Assembly: GCA_949130485.1 (NCBI GenBank)
Contig: OX422184.1
Coordinates: 8,534,996-8,598,995 of the forward strand
From: Agelas oroides
Lineage: Eukaryota; Porifera; Demospongiae; Agelasida; Agelasidae
DNA: 64,000 nt
Direction of reading: 5' to 3'
The position numbers and the translations under genes were made by a program. Within the stretch, counting starts at the first letter, position 1. Each line of letters starts with the position of its first letter. This document shows positions 32,395-44,493 of the stretch, in pieces. The notes below the pieces were generated by a model, which had not been told where the DNA came from, ran no database searches, and saw only the letters and a list, made by a program, of their open reading frames with translations.

Positions 32395-32530
32395 AAAACC
32401 GTTTTAACCACCGAGGAAGTGCTGTAAGGAAGTTGCAGGCCTGTTGAAGTGCCAGGAAATCTCAAGAAAGCATTTTTCACCACTGTGGAAGTCAGCCTGT
32501 GAGGCTCGTGCAAGCCTGTTTAAGAGTCAA
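32395..32530. repeat. ~72-bp minisatellite, diverged locus 2 of 3
   Basis: Contains 'accgttttaaccaccg', 'gttgcaggcctgttgaagtg' and 'gctcgtgcaagcctgtttaa', matching the units at 24965-25160 (inverted) and 62683-62870. Confidence 0.65.
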
Positions 32531-32652
32531 GGAAGGAGCTAGCGATTGGCACTAGTACAACACACATGCGAAAGGGTCTTGACACGTGCCTAAACATGTA
32601 GCCGCTCGCCATATGTGATAAGCACACGCCATGTGAACATCCACCCCATTTG

Positions 32653-32930
32653 TATAAATGGAGCCTCATTTATAAATGGTAGCCTTATTTATAAATGGGA
32701 GCCCTCATCTATAAATGGGAGCCCTCAGTTATATAAATGGGAGCCTTCATTTATTAATGGGAGCCTCATTTATAGATGGGAGCCTTTATTTGTTTAACTG
32801 GGAGCCCTCATTATAAATGGGAGCCTCATTTATAAATGGGAGCCTTTATTTATTTAAATGGTAGCCTCATTTATAAATGGGAGCCTTCATTTATTTAAAT
32901 GGGAGCCCTCATTTATAAGTGCACCCCATC
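32653..32930. repeat. Minisatellite of 20-28-bp units (atttataaatgggagcct)
   Basis: About eleven units of 'catttataaatgggagcct' with small length changes. The ORF crossing it (32615-32797) is a by-product of the repeat. Confidence 0.9.
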
Positions 32931-33899
32931 ATAAGACATTTTGCTTAGTTTTGGTACAAACAGCACCCCATACCGGGGACCGTCTTAATTTACAATACAC
33001 TGATTAGCTCTCTATTGTATGTCATGCACCTGCCATTTGTGTAGCCCAGTATAAAATGTCTCTTGTACTTTCTGTCTCATGGCCATACAATTCTAATGAA
33101 CCTGCCTTCTGAGTGTAACTCAGTGCGAGTGTGGGCATTAGGAGCTGGAATCTCGGCATCACATAGCTGTAAGCTGGACCTACGCTACAATAGCAAAGGC
33201 CACGTGGTAGAAGTAAGGGTGTGGTTTACCCCAAAGTCACGCTAAGCTTCTTAGCTTCGCGCAGTAAGCACGACTTGGTTACTATCTAGCAAAGGCACTC
33301 ACACCAAATGTCCATTGTGTGGATGTGCTTGGTCTGAATGTATTGACTATTATGTTGTTGGCGTCAATTTTCAAGACTGGTTTTTAACTGAGAGTTCATA
33401 ATACTTCTCTATGTTTTACTTACAGATTGTTGAAGTTAGTGAAAACACCACCATTTATTTACCTGCCCTGCCCTACCCTACCACAGCTGCAGTAACGCCT
33501 AGGGCATTTCAACAACTAGACTAGCTTGTCCTGATTTCAGGTGGCCATCTTAATTGATCAAGCCTGCTTCTTGTATCTCATAAATACCCTTGGAATGCAT
33601 ATTACGATGATCGGAAAGGGAACTCCCCTGATGACCAGCATCTGAATCATCTAAATAAACATAGCTACCACTGAGTAAAACAGCTGCAGTTGGCATGTAT
33701 ACACTCAAAAAAAAAATCATGTCATACTTATACTAAAAGAGGGATTCAAACGCAAGCAGACAGCCTCTAGGATAAGAGGATGGGATCATCTGGCAATAGA
33801 AAGGGGTCACACATGCATAAAAGGACATTTTGGTCCGACACACCTGTGGGAGGATAGACAAGTACTCTACCGAACCCTTATTTTTCTTTTAGTTTTCTC
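32931..33899. other. No supported gene
   Basis: 'gctaagcttcttagcttcgcg' at 33241-33261 is shared with 1957-1980 and, in part, with about 8433. A + ORF just before it (33063-33245) is unrecognised. Nothing else was seen. Confidence 0.35.
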
Positions 33900-33903
33900 T
33901 TAA

Positions 33904-36414
33904 CTCTTTACCGACCAATGACACCGTACGGCGTCATGGCACGGAGGCTCCCGTATGACCAATGACGCCGTACGGCGTCATGGAGAACGACCGCTATTCT
34001 AGCAACGCTAACGTACTAGCAACTTACCTGGAGGCTATTTCCTGTTGTAGAATTCAATATATGTTGCAATATATAAAATTGGAGAAAATACACAATGAAT
34101 ATCGGCATTCGAAGCGCTTACAGCTGCCATCAATTTAGGTAACCACGAAACAGATTACTTCAGGACTCAGCTGCAAGCACTTCGAACTTGATTGAAAAAC
34201 ATTCTGATGGCTTCTCAGACTTTCACAGCTAGCCAGGTTTGCCAGATAGTAACAGGGGAGGATGGGGATGTGGGTATGGAAGACATGGATGACATGGATG
34301 AACTAGAGAGACAAGCAGAGAGTGAGAGTGATGCAGATGCAGAAATTGAGTCAGTAGATGGCAACTCACCTGATGTTGGAAACAGTCCCTCCTCTCCCAG
34401 AGAAATGAACTCTGACAACTGTAGCGGTGGTCGTGGTAGGGGTCATAGTACGGGACGTGGTAGGGGACGTGGTAGAGGCCGTGGTAGAGGTTGCGGTAGC
34501 TGTAGTAGGAGACGAGGTGAGGAAAGCCGTCATGAAGCATCTGGTGGATCTGCAGAAGAAAAGGGATGGTCAGAAGGTAGCAGCGTGCAAGTTCAGCCTT
34601 TCTCAATGAATGTTGGACCTACCATTCCCTTGGAAGAAGAGCCTGCGGCAATTTTCTCTGCTCTTTTTACTCCCCAGCTGCTTGATCACATTGTTGTTGA
34701 GACAAACCGCTTTGCAACCCTCTGCCTTACATCAACACACGAAGGTGAAGGTCCACCCCCTACATGGGAAACAGATGCTGAAGAAATCAGCGCATATCTG
34801 GGCTTCGCCATACTAATGGGAATCAACAGATTACCCGACCGATATGACTACTGGTCCACAAGTGAGCTTTTTCATTATTTTCCCGTTGCCTCACGCATCC
34901 CCAGGAAGAGGTTTCTCGAACTGTCACGCTTCCTCCACTTTGCCGACAATGCAGCCATCCCTTCTCGAGGCGAACCAGGATACGACCGGTTGGGTAAAGT
35001 TCGACCAGTAATCGAGATGATTCGTGAGTCGTTCCTGTCCAGCTACAATCCACATCGTGAGAACAGCATCGACGAGGCTATGATAAAGTTCAAAGGCAGA
35101 TCTACACTGAAGCAGTACATGCCGAAAAAGCCCATCAAACGTGGCTTCAAAGTGTGGGTGAGAGCTGATAGCCATAATGGCTACATCTCCGATGTGGATG
35201 TTTACACTGGCAGGGACGACTCCACGGAGACAAACCTTGGCGCAAAGGTGGTGAAGAAGCTCTCACAATCACTGATTGGCGGAAACTACCACCTCTATTT
35301 CGACAACTTCTTTTCATCTGTCACCCTTTTTGAAGACTTGGTAGAGGATGGCATCTACGCATGTGGCACATTTTGCAAAGATCGAAAGGGGCTACCTGTA
35401 GTTGTCAAGAACACCAAACTTGGTATGTTATATTACTGTAATAATTATATATAACATAGGACTGACAAATTTAATAAAACACTTATCTTTCATACCTTTC
35501 ACAGGTGACCTTGAAAGGGGTGAGAGCCGTGTTCGGCAGAGGGATAACTTGGTTGTAACCATATGGCGAGACACAAAGTTGGTTTATGTCATGTCAACAA
35601 ATTCCTCTCCCTCTGTATCTACCACCGTCAGGCGTCGTGCCAAGGATGGTAGTGTGGCTGACATTTCTTGCCCTGAGAATGTTAATCTCACGCATTCATC
35701 CTGCAGAAACACTTCAAGCCAAGAACGAACAGCAGCTTGCGGCAGGACTTCAAGTCCTTTCGAGTTCGTCTGGCACAGGGGCTCATTGGGGGCTATAACT
35801 CCCGACAAAAATACTCACTTCCTGTACCTATCCATGATGTGGCTCTCCACAACTCTATCCCACCTGTGAAACGGAGGAGGTTGGATGACTCAGATGACCC
35901 ACCCACTGACCTTGATGGTCATTTTCCCATCAAAGGTGCCAAAAGTCGCTGCTATTATTGCTGGAATATTAAGAACAGGCGACACGAATCCAGTATTAGA
36001 TGCAGCAGGAAATGCGGGACTGCCTTGTGTGTCGAGTCCAGGGATCCCCCCACACCTGGCCCATCATGCTTCGAACGCTATCATACTTATAAGGCGTTAT
36101 ATCTCCCACTTACCCAGTTTTATAGCCTCAAATCATTACAACTATCACTAAATAACGGCATACCTCTAGCGTCTTCGATCCATGACAAACTCAAGCCGTC
36201 CGCTTCGTCTCAGCTCTTCTAAATAATTGCTAAATGGCATCGAACGATAGCTCTTGGACTCCCCTGGACGATTCCGTTCACTTGCCAATACAAAAGTTGC
36301 TCCGTTTTCGAGATAGATCACGGTACATACAAAGGTGAACAAACCACGCGGTCATTACGCAATGTTGCGGTCACTGGGTGACGTTACGCGTATTACGCAA
36401 CGGTCGGTAAAGAG
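33904..36414 (+). mobile_element. Full-length piggyBac-superfamily transposon (2511 bp)
   Basis: TTAA at 33900-33903 and 36415-36418 form the target duplication. The left end 'ctctttaccgacc' (33904-33916) and right end 'ggtcggtaaagag' (36402-36414) are perfect 13-bp inverted repeats. Inside the left end a 20-bp palindrome, 'atgacgccgtacggcgtcat', occurs at 33962-33981 and, with one change, at 33918-33937; these are likely transposase-binding sites (inference). One two-exon transposase gene fills the element. A poly-C tract follows the right TTAA. Confidence 0.95.
34207..36222 (+). pseudogene. piggyBac transposase, two exons, last catalytic block missing
   Basis: piggyBac transposases cut and paste DNA at TTAA. 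Exon 1 is 34207-35422 and exon 2 starts at 35505, with intron G|GTATGT..TTTCACAG in phase 1. The N-terminus is acidic, then Arg-Gly rich ('GRGRGRGRGRGRGCG'). The DDE domain starts at about residue 155. Two catalytic aspartates are present: D289 in 'SIDEAMIKFKGR' and D366 in 'YFDNFFSS'. Exon 2 continues to 'DISCPENV' (about 35681), where the frame breaks. It resumes one frame over at 35686 with 'AFILQKHF' and runs to a Cys/His C-terminal finger ('RCYYC..', 'CFERYHT') and stop 36222. The family's ~45-50 residues in between, holding the GVDxxDQ block with the third aspartate, are absent. I infer an internal deletion with frameshift, so this copy should be inactive. Confidence 0.9.
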
Positions 36415-36419
36415 TTAAA

Positions 36420-36455
36420 CCCCCCCCCCCCCCCCCCCCCAAAACACACACACAC
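36420..36455. repeat. Poly-C then (CA)n tract
   Basis: About 20 C residues followed by AAAACACACACACACA, directly beside the piggyBac target duplication. Confidence 0.9.
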
Positions 36456-36599
36456 ATACACTGGCACAGCTATTACTTGTACACCATCACCAGACCAGAC
36501 AGAAATGGTGTACCTATTGTTGTTGAGTTATTTTTATTTAGGGCCTTTCCCATTCTCCAAAGCTTAGCTTTCATGAGAGACCTAAGACGTTCTGTGATT

Positions 36600-36870
36600 A
36601 TCGGCTTGAAGTGGGACAGTTCACAATCTTAAAGCCCAACTAGAAAAGGAGAGAAAAGCTTCAGCAAATCTGGCAAAAGAGGTAGGTGAAAGTAAATGTT
36701 GCACTAATTGAGAGACACAAACAGAGAGCCAAGATACTTACAAGTGATCTGAAACCAAAGGGTGGCCAGAAACGGAAAGCAAGAAAGCCTTGGGGTGAGT
36801 ATACACAGCAATACAAGCGCCAAATGTTGCAGCAAGTTAGAGATGCTGTTGAATCTGTTTTGTGATGACC
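36600..36870 (+). pseudogene. Possible remnants of an N-terminal coiled-coil/basic exon pair
   Basis: At about 36631-36681 a frame reads 'LKAQLEKERKASANLAKE' and ends at GAG|GTAGGT. After an acceptor at about 36746 another reads 'LKPKGGQKRKARKPWGEYTQ' and 'VRDAVESVL' before a stop. The charged-helix-then-basic pattern resembles N-terminal exons of the repetitive invertebrate families seen elsewhere here, but I cannot name it. Confidence 0.35.
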
Positions 36871-39503
36871 AGCTTGAAGTTCTTGATGTTACAGTCAAAG
36901 ATAAGTGGTCAGACACTACTTTGTTTAGTACATTGGTTCTTTTCTTAAGTTGGCACGGATATGCGAAACTTCTCTTTTGCATACAGAAGTAAGTTCAGGT
37001 CATCGTTATCATCCATGGGTGAGGTTACTGGATAACTGTCTGCTAGATTCAGCCTTTGGCTTCACTATTCCAGAACCTGGAATGAGTTCGAAGTCAGCAT
37101 CTGGGAGATATTCGTTGTCTATGATGGGATTGAAAAGGTTACTTTGCCAGATCTGGGTACCAAACAGTGAAAAAATTCGTTCATTTGGACAGAGTTTCAA
37201 AGACTTAACTCACTTTTGTCCTGCATTAAATTAGCATGCATGCAAGTGAACTAAATAGCCTCATTTCCAGGCCCCACCCAGCCTTCTTTGTTTAAGCATA
37301 TAGATAAAGCAGTGTGGTCCTCGTTTGTAACCTTAAAATCCAAATATTTATTTGACAGAAACAACAGCAACAGGTTGTTGGTAAAAAATGGAGATATAAA
37401 ATTTAAGGAGGACAGACAGCAGTTTCAGGGGCCATGAACAGATGTATAACACTCATTACAGCATACATAGGGTATAGATAGACCAAATGATCTGGATTTT
37501 TTCAATGTCGAGTCTTCACTTTAGGTTTGTCTAAACATGTTTCATCTACTATGAAGCCCACTGTATCCATGAGTGGTTAGTTTCCTGTGGTAAGCATCGT
37601 GGTAGACCTAATATTTACCTTATAATATTTCAATGTCCAGGCTTTGGTTTGCATTTCAATATCAAATGATGACACAGTGCAACAAGAGCCAGCAGCAGTT
37701 ACTTCCGTTGGTCTGGTAGATTCACTGCGGAGCCCATTGTGTCTTTTTGGCAGGGTATATGGTTCATGCAAAAGCTTGTCAAGCTCTGATTTGTGATTAG
37801 TATACAGAAAGGTAGGAGTTTCCCATCTGTGTGGCCCCTACTGCTATGCAGTGCATGGCACATCCTGAAGGGGAGGCAGCAACTGCCAGAGGTACAGCTG
37901 GCAATATATAAAGACCAGTGTCTAAAATATGGAGTATCGGTGCCCATTATTGATCACATAAGTGCTCTGGGGGAACATGCCCCCCCTCCTGACGCTCTTC
38001 ATCAGAAAGCTGCTCCCATTCTTGTATCACTGTAGGTAGTATCTCTGAGCGGTATCAGCAGTCAAGATGCAACTGAATTTCTTCCCATGTACCTCCACTA
38101 CTGCAGTTTTTGGTCAATACACTACCACTTTCTGGAGGAATACACGTACCGTCTGATACTGTGCTTTTACTTTTAGTGCACGGAATACCACTGTCATTAC
38201 GACAACTAAAGAGTGCTTCGTAAGCTTGCACTAAAAGACACAGGCAGGCTCTTAAAATATGTGAATGTGAATGGCAACTTTGTTTCAATCAACACCTTTG
38301 TATTATGCATAGCAGCAATTCCAGAAAGTTTTTCGATTTGATCTGAGCACCTTGATGTAAACCAAGAGTTGTCTTATTGAAATACAAACTGATTGGATTT
38401 TGTCCCATTGAAATCAGTAACGTACAAGTCAAGATATGCAACTTGAGTTTCCAATCCTAATCTACTATCTATGGCCTATTAAATGGAATAGCCCATCCCA
38501 CATAACCCCACAAGCACCACTTTTTCTATTAAAATGAATCAGAAATATTTTCATGTGCAATTTTCTTTAGAGTTACATATTTCGAGTTCTACGCTACCAA
38601 TTTGCATGCAACAAAGACCGGTCAGCTTGCAATTCATTGGTGAATTTCATGGTAACTATTTCAAGACACTGAAACCAACTGAAAATAAAACATCCGGAAT
38701 CGCTAAGATCAGTGTGGTCAAAAACGTGTATTAAAACTTTGTTGCCCCGAAGACATCTGCAGCAAAGTTCGGACAACAACTACTATATACTATGTTCTGA
38801 ATAAATGGTAGTCCAGAACCAAGCAAGCCAGTCGTTGTAGGACTCCCTCCACCCTCCTCCATGCATAACTATTACGTTAAGATTATGTAACGTCTGGTTC
38901 TGTTCTGTATATAGTAGCACTTAGCACTTCCCATACTCTGCATTGCCTGATGAAGAATAGCCAAGACTATTTGAAGCATAACCGGTTAAATCCACAACTC
39001 AAGTCGCACCTCAAGAGAGTTCATGAATGTAGCAGAAATGCAACTTATCTCTCCTGATATCGAGAAGTCCAGCAACTTTAGCATACAAAATTATTATACA
39101 CAAAATTACAAAGCAGGAACTTTCAGGCAAAAAGACACCATGCCAACATGGATATAAAATGCTCATCTATCTTAGAATGTGGAAAAATAGTTGCCACACA
39201 GATTACCCTGGGAACAAGGACAAACAGGTGCAGTAACACTCATGACATTTTTGTTCTTTGAGACAAGATCAATTCCAAACCCAACAACCATTGATCATAA
39301 CCCACTTTTCCAAATTACAAGGATGGGTAAAGGAGTTACCTTTGTCCCTATACAAACCAGAAAAGGGGTGTAGGTCTTTTTAATGAGTTGTTTATTCTAC
39401 TTGCTAAACCCACAACAGTTCAGAAATCCTCTGTCAGGAAACTTCAACTGACCAGGGATAAGCAACCTACTACAAATGCGTATTAGCCAGACTAGTCAAA
39501 TTT
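36871..39503. other. No confident gene
   Basis: Scattered ORFs of 60-94 codons show no recognised domain; 37793-38035 (+) is the most gene-like. 'aatagcctcatttccaggcc' at 37254 is an instance of the dispersed GCCTGGGAACGAGGCT-type motif. No long repeat was noticed. Confidence 0.3.
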
Positions 39504-39698
39504 ATGAAGCTAAGAAGGGCAATACAAGTGTCGTATGCAAAATACCACTCTAAGAGAAATTTCGTTGAGCGTGTACATTCAGCAGAGAATGACCTTTTGA
39601 TGGGCAAAAAATACCTCAAGATGCATGAGCAGCACAAGTATGAGCCTTTAATCCTTTATGATGTACCTCTGCCTGGGCAGATGTGCATTACAATTTGA
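39504..39698 (+). pseudogene. Fragment of a repetitive invertebrate gene family
   Basis: The ORF contains 'YAKYHSKRNFVERVHSAEN', a motif I recall from multi-copy, probably transposon-derived, proteins of sponges and cnidarians. It resembles the region after a DDE core, where histidine, arginine and glutamate are conserved. Only ~60 residues are present; upstream sequence is not similar. Confidence 0.5.
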
Positions 39699-40223
39699 AC
39701 CCCCTAGACATAATGGTGTAACACAACCTTACGCAAGATGCATTGGCAGATTTATTACATAAGTCGAATTGGTGATGAACTCCCCACCCACCAGCCAGTG
39801 CAAACAAATATCACTTTGGCAGGGTTTGTATGTTTTGGAAAAATTGTGTCATTCACATAATAAAATGAACCAGGCCTACCCCTTCCGTTATTGCATACTG
39901 CAAGTGATCAAAAATTGGACTATTACCGACAACTCTTTTGAGTAGTGTCTGCAAATTGGGCCTGAGAAACATCAAATCAGATTTGTATGGCCTCATGACA
40001 AAACAGATACCATTTGTAAGTTATTTGCACTCTTATGCCAGGTTTCCCTCAAGTTACTTTTTAGACATCAATCAGCAGTATAATCAGCAGATGTCTTGCA
40101 ATTGCTGAGCTAGCTAGCTAGCACTTTTAATAAGTTAATAACTAGCTATCTAGTATTTCTTCTACTTTTGATCACATGCTGCTACTTAATTTGATGGTAC
40201 TGGGAGCTCATAGGTCCCATATA

Positions 40224-40470
40224 CCATGGACAGTCATCCAAGTGGAGACATCACCCAAGGTGTATTTCACATGCTGGCTAAACATCGTACAAACATCGTC
40301 GATGATGAGCAGTTTGTCCACAGGGCTTAAGATATCCTTTGCAACTGATAGCAGGCAGTGCTGTGAACAGCTTTTTTGACCACAGTAAATTTGAAGCTAT
40401 GAAGTTGCTGAGTGGTTGTGAAGCTGCATGCTGCTCCTTCTGTGCACTGGCCCTTGAACACATCGAATAT
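40224..40470 (+). pseudogene. Coding-like fragment shared with 10105-10256
   Basis: 40224-40326 reads 'HPSGDITQGVFHMLAKHR' up to a stop, and 40341-40467, in another frame, has 'SFFDHSKFEAMKLLSGCE' and a Cys-rich end. The second block is conserved in the copy at 10.1 kb. The frames disagree, so this is a decayed member of an unknown family. Frames further on (40470-41250) also look partly coding but cannot be joined. Confidence 0.4.
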
Positions 40471-41794
40471 AGCTAGTGCTGGGTGGTCTTCATTTGTGCT
40501 CTTTTCTGCTTCACATAAGGCACCAATTGTTGCTATCTGTGTAGAAGGGGTATTGGCCTGCAAGATAGTGGAGGGAAGTGTTACTGGTGAGGAGCTCCAA
40601 GAATGTCTGTGGTACATAGATGGACACGTTACTGATAACTGCCATCCGATCCCCAGTCTATTTGAAGGCTTCACTAGGTACAATACCCCCAAAGCTTTCA
40701 AAGCGTTGACGGTAGCTTCACCATATCAATTGCTCTCTGGGATGCCATCAAAACTGTAAATGCATTTCGTAGGGTTGTGGGTGCCGAGCCAGATTGGGCA
40801 TCCTCATTGCTATGAATCGCTGACCATGTGATGGATCACCAGTGCGATCTGTTCAAAAATGTAACGAAAACGTATGATCATCCCATAATATTGAATGGGA
40901 TTGTCTGTGAGCTTCAGACGAAAGAAAATTACAAGCCCGCTTTTGTTCGTTGCTTGCTCTTCTGATGGAAGATCCAGACATACTTGTTGGTTCTCTTTGA
41001 TGGGAAAGCAGCTGAATCAGGAGGAGAGACATTCACACCAGTTTCATGAAAGCGCTCAACATGAGCTGCTTCATAGGAAGCTATTGCACCAGAAGTTAGG
41101 CGATGCCAAGTGGTGGATGAGATCATCCATGCATATGACCTTTGTACCCTCGTTATGGCCTCTGGTATTACTTGTCTACCCCTTGCAATTACAGCTGGAA
41201 ATTCATCATAAGCATTTCTTAATCTCGCTCCCATTTTGACCGTGGAAGTTCCTCATCTTCTCACACTCACCTCTTCGGCATGCGGCTTCTGCAATCTAGG
41301 GAGTGGGTAAAATAATCATTCAGTAAGATGTTAAGTATTCCACCCACTGCAGGTAAAGTACCTTTAGTTGCATCCAGATGACAACTGCCAGCTACACGTT
41401 AGTACAGATAATGTCCACTGAGTGGTCTAGTGCTCCGCTCTGTGATAAGCATGGGTGTAGTGCTAAAATGACGGTAAGCACTCAAACTGTTTTTGACGTT
41501 TGAGTCATTTGTTAGTATTTCACGTCACTGCGTACAATTTTTGCTAAAGTTTTTGAATCTGAGTTTCTGTGTCATTTACTGATTATGCACAACTTGTACA
41601 AGTTTGAGTTTAATCGCCTTTGACAGAAGATGGCCTTACACCAATATCTGTGGAACTTCCACAACTGCTTAGAGCAGCATTCCTTCCGGGACATCCCAGT
41701 GTGGGATGACAACCAAACAAGCACAATCGATGATGCCATTGTTGCAAAAAGATTGAGTGAGAATCAGTTGGCTTCCTTGCTGGACTGAAGTGTA

Positions 41795-42150
41795 ATATTC
41801 TACCCATATAACATCCACAAATGTGTTCTTTTGGCTCTTGATTCTGATCATACGGGCAGGGATGTCAAAATACGCCCAGGTCCCCAGGAGGTCAGTCCAC
41901 GTGTTCCCGCAGGTTTATTCGTGTGAAGCCTTGCGAGACTAACATTCAGCGAATGCTGTACAGTATGCTACATGTAAGTTCATTCTTCGATGTCGGCTAA
42001 GAGTCTTAGTGTGACTGACATGTTTATGTGAAGTGCAAGTTGAGAAGCCTCATAAACTTCAAGTTGCTCACCGAGGATAGGCATATATGTCTATGTATGC
42101 ACGTAGCTCAAAGCCAAAGTTACTTGTTACTAGTTATACATAATGGCAAC
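41795..42150. repeat. Dispersed repeat, copy 3 of 3 (inverted)
   Basis: Reverse complement of parts of 15825-16430: 'acatccacaaatg', 'cttttggctcttgattctga', 'gttcccgcaggttta' and 'aaagttacttgttactagtt'. Confidence 0.75.
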
Positions 42151-43127
42151 TAACTGAAGTTAGAAAGGTCACTCACTTAGCACAACCAAGGAAGCACTCA
42201 ATAGTCACCTGACCCTTTTCCTCGCAAGAGGGTGGTACTGGGCACGAGACTACCAAATGATGTGAAGGCCCTTTCTGTGATGTGTGTGTGTGAGGCCTAA
42301 TCTTGTTCGGAGTCGCCTCCCCTTACCTGAAGAAACAAGCTAAATCTTGCTCTGAGTCGCTTCCCTTACCTGAAGTACCCGCTGTCACCCAAACACCACC
42401 GTTGCTCCTTGCTGATTGTTTTGCGAACTAACCTGTGTCAGCTCACCAGATCCGTGACCAGACTTATAAGGATCTGCAGTTGGCTCCTGTCGTTGACTTT
42501 GTGCAACAAGGGTGGTGTGTGGAGTGCATGTGCTTCAACCGGGATGGAGGACTGGAAGTCCCTGGTTGCTGGACTGTTATGATGACGAGGGAGGAGCAAT
42601 CCTCACCGACCTTTGACATCCAATGACGTGTATCCTCAGTAGTAGTGCATGGCTATAAATAGTAATATTTGTTCACACCTCTTCACTTTCGGCCTGATGA
42701 CGACTGGAAGACAGACAACAAATGGGACAGGGACAAGGTGCTGTTCTTCCTCATTTTGATGAAGGCTCAACCATTTTCTGCACACCATCTACCACTCGAG
42801 CGCCCCAAAACGTCGGACGTGTGAAAGTACCCTATGCATCTGTAGATTGTACACTTCAGAAGCCAACACAGATCATCGAGATGCAAGTTACAGTTTCTAA
42901 ACTAAGTTCGTAGACTACGAATCTCACTCCCAGGCCTTTAGTCTCAAACACAGCTGAGAGCCTACTATAGGGTCTTGCACCGTAGCCTGGCCAGCAGTGA
43001 TGAGGCCGTTTTTATGTCCAGATTCATGAGACTATTGGCTTTAACCACTAATGAAAACACTCCTAGTTGAACCTAGCATTCTCATCTGGCCTGGATATAT
43101 TATGCTTACATCACCTTATTCCTTTCC
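42151..43127. other. No confident gene
   Basis: A short duplication 'aatcttgttcggagtcgcct' / 'aatcttgctctgagtcgctt' with 'cccttacctgaag' lies at 42300-42372. ORFs at 42435-42626 and 42722-42913 are unrecognised. Confidence 0.3.
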
Positions 43128-43323
43128 ATGAGAGGTGGTCTGTGGAAGTTGTGGACTAGTAGCATCAAGATGATGGCACCACTCTTCACAGCATTTGACA
43201 GACCACACTACCGGAAAATTATTTGCCAAAAAAGCTACTTCCTTCACACCTTTGATGAATTGTGGAAGGGCATATCGTCTGAGAAGGAACTATGTGTGTT
43301 TTTTCATAGTATGGTGAGACCCT
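43128..43323 (+). pseudogene. Fragment of a multi-exon repetitive family (part 1)
   Basis: The + frame contains 'SIKMMAPLFTAFDRPHYRKI', a segment I associate with a large uncharacterised invertebrate family that also contains the SPDTDV block and the C-terminal block found just downstream. About 60 residues are left. Confidence 0.5.
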
Positions 43324-43599
43324 AGTGGTGATACGTTGATCATAAACATACACTCAAGGACAACAGAGTCAGGTATCCACCCCATAGGAAATTGATTTAC
43401 AACTAAATCCTTGTAGCAATTTTCAAGCCACTTAGTTGCATTACAGTGGTTCCTCAGTTCAGGTGTATGCAGACTTCAACGCTACTGACATCACTGCACA
43501 TGATGAGCTTTCCCAGGCCTTCCTCTTCCATATATGCATATACTGTGGTACCCTTCTTTAGATCATCAACATGCTCAATTCAGCGATGACTCAGAAATC

Positions 43600-43777
43600 C
43601 CACAGAAATGGAGAGATCACCTCCAGTGTAGAATACTTGGGGAAGTCCATTATGCAGCATGCACCAAGCATTTTACGTGGCAGTCAAAAAGTGGTTTTAG
43701 CTGGATGTTTTACGGGTGATGCACAAGACCAGGCATGGGAGATATCAGCTAATGATATGAACCTAATCCACTGCTAA
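43600..43777 (+). pseudogene. Fragment of the same family (part 2)
   Basis: The frame from 43571 holds 'GKSIMQHAPSILRGSQKVVL' followed by 'AGCFTGDAQDQAWEI'. It lies on the + strand, but the next block of the protein is found on the minus strand at 43800-43965. Confidence 0.5.
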
Positions 43778-43779
43778 AT

Positions 43780-43972
43780 AGTAGTGCGGGTCACGAGCTA
43801 CTGCAAAACATAAGGAATTCAGATGCAAGAGGCGTGTGTCAGGTGAGGTCAATGTACTGATTTGGACGTATACATCATGTTGGGTCCCAATGAGGGGGAG
43901 ACCAATGTGGAAAACATCAGTATCTGGTGAGCACACAAGCTTCTGAGTTCCACAGCTTTGCCGTACATGCAA
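43780..43972 (-). pseudogene. SPDTDV-type fragment of the same family (part 3), inverted
   Basis: The minus strand reads 'KLVCSPDTDVFHIGLPLIGT' then 'DVYVQIS'. The S-x-D-T-D-V signature, in a helix-strand context, recalls PIN/FEN-like nuclease folds; that is inference. The orientation is opposite to parts 1 and 2. Confidence 0.55.
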
Positions 43973-44149
43973 CCATATTCTGGTGTCTACCTCTTCGGCT
44001 GATCTAGCATCAGCACCAGCAAGCCAGCTACCAGCTGTGACTACATTTCTTTCTTTTCAGGTCTTGGTAAAGCTACTTAGCCACTTTTGGTGAACGACTT
44101 CAACTGTTGATGTCTGTATGGTGTTCATAATAGCTGGAGAAGTTTCATA

Positions 44150-44340
44150 CTTGAGGTATTTTTCAATGTTATCACCATTTACCTTCCAACCAAAAATTTC
44201 GAGTGGTAAAATCTGATAGTAGCCATGAGAAGCTTGTCCCCACCCATTTGAGACCCAACAAGATCGTAACCAATGCCTCCGTAATGCTTCCCACAAAGGG
44301 GGCAGTTCATCCTCAAATTCTATTCTGACTGTGCAGAGGA
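44150..44340 (-). pseudogene. C-terminal fragment of the same family (part 4)
   Basis: The minus strand has 'PLWEALRRHWLRSCWVSNGW' followed by 'LPLEIFGWKVNGDN'. In the family as I recall it, this part follows the SPDTDV block and precedes a Cys-rich CXC tail; the tail was not found here. Confidence 0.5.
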
Positions 44341-44493
44341 AGGTAAAACTACTCTTAAAGGGATGCTCATGTAAAAAGAACAGTTGCACTAATCGGAGAT
44401 GTGGGTGTAAGAGAAGGGTGAACATGTGGACCAGGCTGTAATTGCAACAATTGTGAGAATACAGACAGACTTACCACAACAACAGATGATATA

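Noticed and set aside
32615-32797. ORF with a repeated Trp-Glu-Pro pattern
   Set aside because: It is a translation of the 20-28-bp minisatellite, and unit-length changes break the frame.
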